Program-made: the position numbers and the translations under genes
Shown: positions 60,173-64,000 of the stretch, piece by piece
Layout of the letters: each line of letters starts with the position of its first letter
Position numbering within the stretch: position 1 is the stretch's first letter
The notes under the pieces: generated by a model
What the model was told of the DNA's origin: nothing
Database searches by the model: none
What the model saw: only the letters and a program-made list of their open reading frames with translations
DNA from: Solanum dulcamara
Taxonomy: Eukaryota > Streptophyta > Magnoliopsida > Solanales > Solanaceae
Reading direction: 5' to 3'
Assembly (NCBI RefSeq): GCF_947179165.1
Contig: NC_077238.1
Span: forward strand, 59,072,257 to 59,136,256
Length of the DNA: 64,000 nt

Positions 60173-60850
60173 ATGACAAATGAAACTGCTATTACTGCTG
60201 CGACTGTTGCTGCAACAAGCCGCACTGCTGTGCCACCGACGAAAAAACCAGAGAAATTTTCTAGAGCCAACTTCAAAGGATAACAGAAAATGGTGTTCTT
60301 TTGTCTTACCACTCTTGGTATGCAGAAATTCACCAACGAAGACCCTCCTATGCCTGTTGTTGATATGCCGGCCAATGAAAAATTTATGATTTCTGAAGCA
60401 TGGACACAGGCGGATTTTCTATGCAAGGGCTACATCCTAAGTGCTTTAGATGATGATTTGTACAATGTCTACAGTGCTATTAAAACTTCTAAAGAATTGT
60501 GAGATGCACTTGAGAAGAAGTATAAGACTGAAGACGCATGCTTGAAAAAATTTATGGTTGCTAAGTTTCTAGACTATAAAATGATAGATAGCAGAACCGT
60601 TCGAACCCAAGTTTAAGAACTACAACTTATTTTTCATGACCTTATTGCTGAAGGTATGGTAGTTAATGAAGCATTTCAAGTGGCTGCAATGATAGAAAAG
60701 TTGCCTCTTTCGTGGAGAGATTTTAAAAATTATCTAAAGCACAAGCGCAAGAAAATGAAGTTGGAAGATCTTGTGATTCGTCTCAAGATTGAGGAAGATA
60801 ACAAAACAGCCGAAAAAAGTCGCGTGGAAATTCAACGATTGTGGGAGTGA
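60173..60850 (+). pseudogene. Copia gag with in-frame stops
   Basis: ATG 60173 opens MTNETAITAATVAATSRTAV. In-frame stops occur at 60281, 60500, 60614 and 60848, with otherwise well-kept capsid text (TQADFLCKGYILSALDDDLY, KKYKTEDACLKKFMVAKFLD, PLSWRDFKNYLKHKRKKM). The reading frame shifts at about 60841, where the nucleocapsid begins. Stops spread as point changes in an otherwise collinear gene indicate moderate age. Confidence 0.85.
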
Positions 60851-62152
60851 ACATCGTTGAAGATGCTTCTCCAAAGAATAAGAAAGGGAAGAAACCTTTT
60901 GGAAAGAATAAGGAGCAGAACAAGAAAAAATTCAAGGGCAATTGTTATAATTGTGGAAAAGCTAGCAATAAAGCCCCAGATTGTCGTCTCCCAAAAAAGG
61001 ACAAGGGAAAGGGACAAGTCTATATAGTGGAGAATAAAGAAGGCATGGATGATCTATATGCAATGCTATCGGAATGCAACCTGGTAGGAAATCCCAAAGA
61101 ATGGTGGCTTGATTCAGGAGCTACGTTGCATGTTTGTGCGGTCTGAGAAGCTTTCGCCACTTATTCCCCTGCTGCACCTGATGTGACTATTTATATGGGA
61201 AATTCTGCAACGGCTAAGGTTGAAGGATATGTTAGAGTATTTCTAAAAATGACATCCGGCAAGGTGGTGACGCTGAACAAAGTTTATCATGTTCCAGAAA
61301 TGAGAAAGAACTTGGTTTCTGTCGGTCTTCTTATAGAAAATGGATTCAAGTGTGTTCTAGTTTCAGACAAAATAGTTATTAGTAAGAATGAAATGCATTT
61401 AGGAAAAGGCTACCTCACTGAGGGTCTTTTCAAACTAAATGTAATGATTGTTGATGATAATAAAGTTCAAGCTTCTTCTTACTTACTTGAGTCAAATAAT
61501 TTATGGCATTCACGTTTAGTACATGTCAATCATAAATCCTTGTGAAAACTGATTAACTTAAATATATTGCCTAACTTTGAGTACAATAAATCAAAATGTC
61601 AAGTATGTGTTGAGTATAAGTATGCTAAGCATCCTTATAAATCTATTGAAAGGAATTCCAGTCCCTTAGAATTGATTCACACAGACATTTGTGATATGAA
61701 GTCAACACCAACTCATGATGAAAAAAAGTATTTTATAACTTTTATTGACTATTGCACTCAATATTGTTATGTGTATTTTCTTAATAGTAAGGATGAAGCT
61801 ATTGATGCATTTAAGTAATACAAGAACGAAGTGGAAAATCAATTAAATAAAAAAATAAAAATGATTAGAAGTGATAGGGGTGGAGAATACGAATCTCCTT
61901 TTGCATAGATATGTTTAGAATATGGAATTATTCATCAAACTACTGCCCCCTACACACCATAATCAAATGGAATTGCGGAAAGGAAAAATCGAACATTAAA
62001 AGAAATGATGAATGCTTTATTAATAAGTTTCGATTTACCACAAAACTTCTAGAGTGGAAGCTATCCTTACAGCTAATCGAATACTCAACAGGGTGCCCCA
62101 CAACAAAACACAATCTATTTCATATGAACTATGAAAAGAAAGAAAACCCAAC
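60841..62152 (+). pseudogene. Copia nucleocapsid, protease and integrase with stops
   Basis: The zinc knuckle reads CYNCGKASNKAPDC, with Asn in place of the metal-binding His. The protease active site is WWLDSGATLHVC. Integrase: HSRLVHVNHKSL and CQVCVEYKYAKHPY (HH-CC), then HTDICDM (first Asp), IRSDRGGEY (second) and GIAERKNRTL (Glu), all three acidic residues retained. Stops occur at 61144, 61543, 61816 and 61906, with frameshifts after about 61950. Confidence 0.85.
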
Positions 62153-63394
62153 TTGAAATATTTCAAAGTGTGGGGGTGTTTAGCAAAGGTCCAAGTTCAT
62201 TTGCCCAAAAGGGTAAAAATCAGACCAAAGACCGTGGATTGTGTTTTTATTAGCTATGCTACAAATAGCAAAGCTTGTCGGTTTTTGGTTCACAAATCGG
62301 ACAATCCCAAAATTTATATTAATACGGTAATTGAATTAGATAATGCTGAATTCTTTGAAAATATTTATCCATATAAAACAGAATGTGAGTCCTCAAGTGA
62401 AAGATTTAAACGACCGCGAGAAGAACCAAAGGAAAGTAAACCAACCGAAGAGGATCCAATGCCTAGCAAACGTCGAAGGATATCTACTTCCTTTGGACCA
62501 GATTTTGTGATATTCTTGCTTGAAAATGAGCCTCAAACATTTAAAGCAGCAATGTCTTCTTCTGATTCAGCATTTTGGAAAGAGGCAGTCAATAGTGAGA
62601 TTCAATCAATTTTGAACAACCATACATGGGAATTTGTTGATTTTCCTCCTGGAAATAAACCTCTAGGATCAAAATGGATTTTTAAAAGGAAAATGAAAGC
62701 TGATGGCACTATTGACAAATATAAAGTAATACTTGTGGTCAAAGGATATAGACAGAAAGAAGGCCTTGATTACTTTGACACATGCTCGCTAGTAACAAGG
62801 ATAACATCTATTCGAGTGTTAGTGGCACTGACAGCCGTATATGGTCTTGAAATCCATCAAATGGATGTCAAGACGACTTTCTTAAATGGAGAATTGGAAG
62901 AAAAAATTTACATGGAACAACCTGAGGGTTTCGTCGTTTCTAGTAAAGAAAGGAAAGTGTGCAAACTTGTTAAGTCATTTTATGGACTTAAACAAGCACC
63001 TAAACAATGGCATACAAAATTTGACCAAATAATGTTGACAAATGGATTTAAGATTAATGAATGTGACAAATGTGCTTACATTAAAAATACTCCAAATCAT
63101 GAAGTCATTGTTTGTTTATATGTTGATGACATGTTAATAATGAGTAGAGATATTGCCGATGTGAATGCTACGAACCGTATGCTTGCTAGCAAATTTGACA
63201 CGAAAGACTTAGGGGTTGTTGATTTGATCTTAGAAATTAGGATCCATAAAACTCCACAAGGTCTAGCATTATCACAATCACATTATATTAAAAAGATACT
63301 TGATAAGTTTAAATATTTAAATTCTAATGTGGCAAAAACTCCAATTGATGTAAGTTTTGCACTTCAAAAGAATGAAGGTGAAAGTGACTCATAA
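62153..63394 (+). pseudogene. Copia integrase C-terminus and reverse transcriptase, 413 codons open
   Basis: This is the longest intact stretch of the element. The integrase C-terminal fold (FKVWGCLAKVQVHLPKRVKI) comes first, then a charged linker, then a complete RT: WKEAVNSEIQSILNNHTWEF, LGSKWIFKRKMKADGTIDKY, IHQMDVKTTFLNGELEEKIY, FYGLKQAPKQWH and the catalytic YVDD at residues 323-326. It cannot act alone because the frame is cut off from gag. It ends at a TAA (63392). Confidence 0.88.
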
Positions 63395-64000
63395 TTGAAC
63401 TATGCACGAGTTTTGGGATGTTTGATGTATATTATAAATTATACACAACCAGATATAGCATGTGCTATTAGCAAGCTGAGTCGATTCACGATTAATTCCA
63501 ATCAAACTCATTGGATGGCAATGAAATGAGTCTTGGGGTATTTGAAACACACCCAAAACTATGCTTTGCATTATAATAAATATCCCACAGTAATTGAGGG
63601 ATATAGTGATGCAAACTGGATCACCAGATCATCTGAAGTTAAATCCACAAGTGGATATGTTTTCACCGTTGGTGGAGGAGCAGTGTCTTGGAAATCATCA
63701 AAATAGACATGCATCGTCCGCTCTACAATAGAATCTAAATTTATAGCTTTAGACAAGGCCGGTGAAGAAGCTGAATGGCTCTAAAATTTCTTGGAAGATA
63801 TTCCATTTGGCTCAAACCTTTGGCACCTATATGTATAGATTGTGATAGCCAAGCGGCAATAGGTAGGGAAGGAAGCGTTATGTATAATGGAAAATCGCGT
63901 CACATTTGACGGTGACATAATATTGTTAGACAACTACTCTCTAGTGGTGTTATCACTATTGACTACGTAAAGTCAAGAGATAATGTATCGGATCCACTAA
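63395..64000 (+). pseudogene. Copia RNase H with stops
   Basis: [40 protein letters not shown] and SWKSSK are recognisable, then a stop, then TCIVRSTIESKFIALDKAGE. After a frameshift near 63835 the end of RNase H is seen (CDSQAAIGREGSVMYNGKS, TIDYVKSRDNVSDPL). The window ends before any 3' LTR. Confidence 0.8.

Larger units (their letters stand above)
59175..64000 (+). mobile_element. Copia element (plus), 3' end beyond the window
   Basis: The probable 5' LTR starts TGTTGGGTTTAATTG (59175). The LTR/leader boundary up to the gag ATG (60173) was not resolved, and no primer site was found. Within the leader is a CGTCGTCGTCGTCG run (59347-59364). Gag, protease, integrase and RT follow in the standard Copia order, and the window ends inside or just after RNase H. 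Confidence 0.85.

Overview
This is nuclear DNA of a flowering plant, most likely Solanaceae (tomato/potato/pepper-like). The evidence is spliced genes with GT-AG introns, AT-rich intergenic DNA, Tekay, Ogre/Tat, Tork and SIRE-type LTR retrotransposons, Stowaway and hAT MITEs, and a RIPK-like plant receptor-like cytoplasmic kinase. The genus is inferred from the style of the repeats and was not tested by a search. No bacterial features, CRISPR array, tRNA or rRNA gene were seen.

Only two apparently intact host genes are present, both on the minus strand. (1) 11666-14990: a six-exon strictosidine-synthase-like (SSL) beta-propeller gene of 360 codons, with a LINE fragment in its long intron 3. 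(2) 55238-57536: a five-exon RLCK-VII kinase of 430 codons, RIPK/PBL-like. All splice junctions of both were placed by eye and keep the frame.

The rest is a deeply nested transposon landscape. 1-4870: 3' end of an Ogre/Tat-type Gypsy element with a 70-bp minisatellite before its LTR. 5251-8810: decayed SIRE-like Copia (minus) cut by a MITE. 9556-9791: Stowaway MITE. 10621-11650: two Gypsy LTR fragments in opposite orientation, just beyond the SSL stop. 15949-17187: foldback element with long inverted repeats. 17474-25307: a 7.8-kb hAT element with its target duplication, containing a 2.37-kb solo LTR and a dead transposase gene. 25344-33026: a long-TIR element split by a Tekay Gypsy element, whose 5' LTR is itself interrupted by another LTR fragment. 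33195-39486: SINE-like and Copia scraps, a quasi-palindromic repeat field, and a chimera of one Gypsy LTR with the 3' end of another Gypsy element. 39640-40350: hAT MITE with target duplication. 41089-54170: complete Copia (minus) with 272-bp LTRs, split by a complete 7.78-kb Gypsy-type element (45231-53010, minus) whose only recognisable protein-coding remnant runs antisense to its LTRs. 58849-59101: MITE. 59175-64000: another Copia (plus) running off the window.

The host genes show no functional linkage. The most informative signals are the order of nested insertions, fixed by four target-site duplications, the antisense coding remnant in the Gypsy element, exon-like foreign sequence in the hAT tail, and several internal tandem duplications in dead elements. 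I found no new defence or metabolic system.
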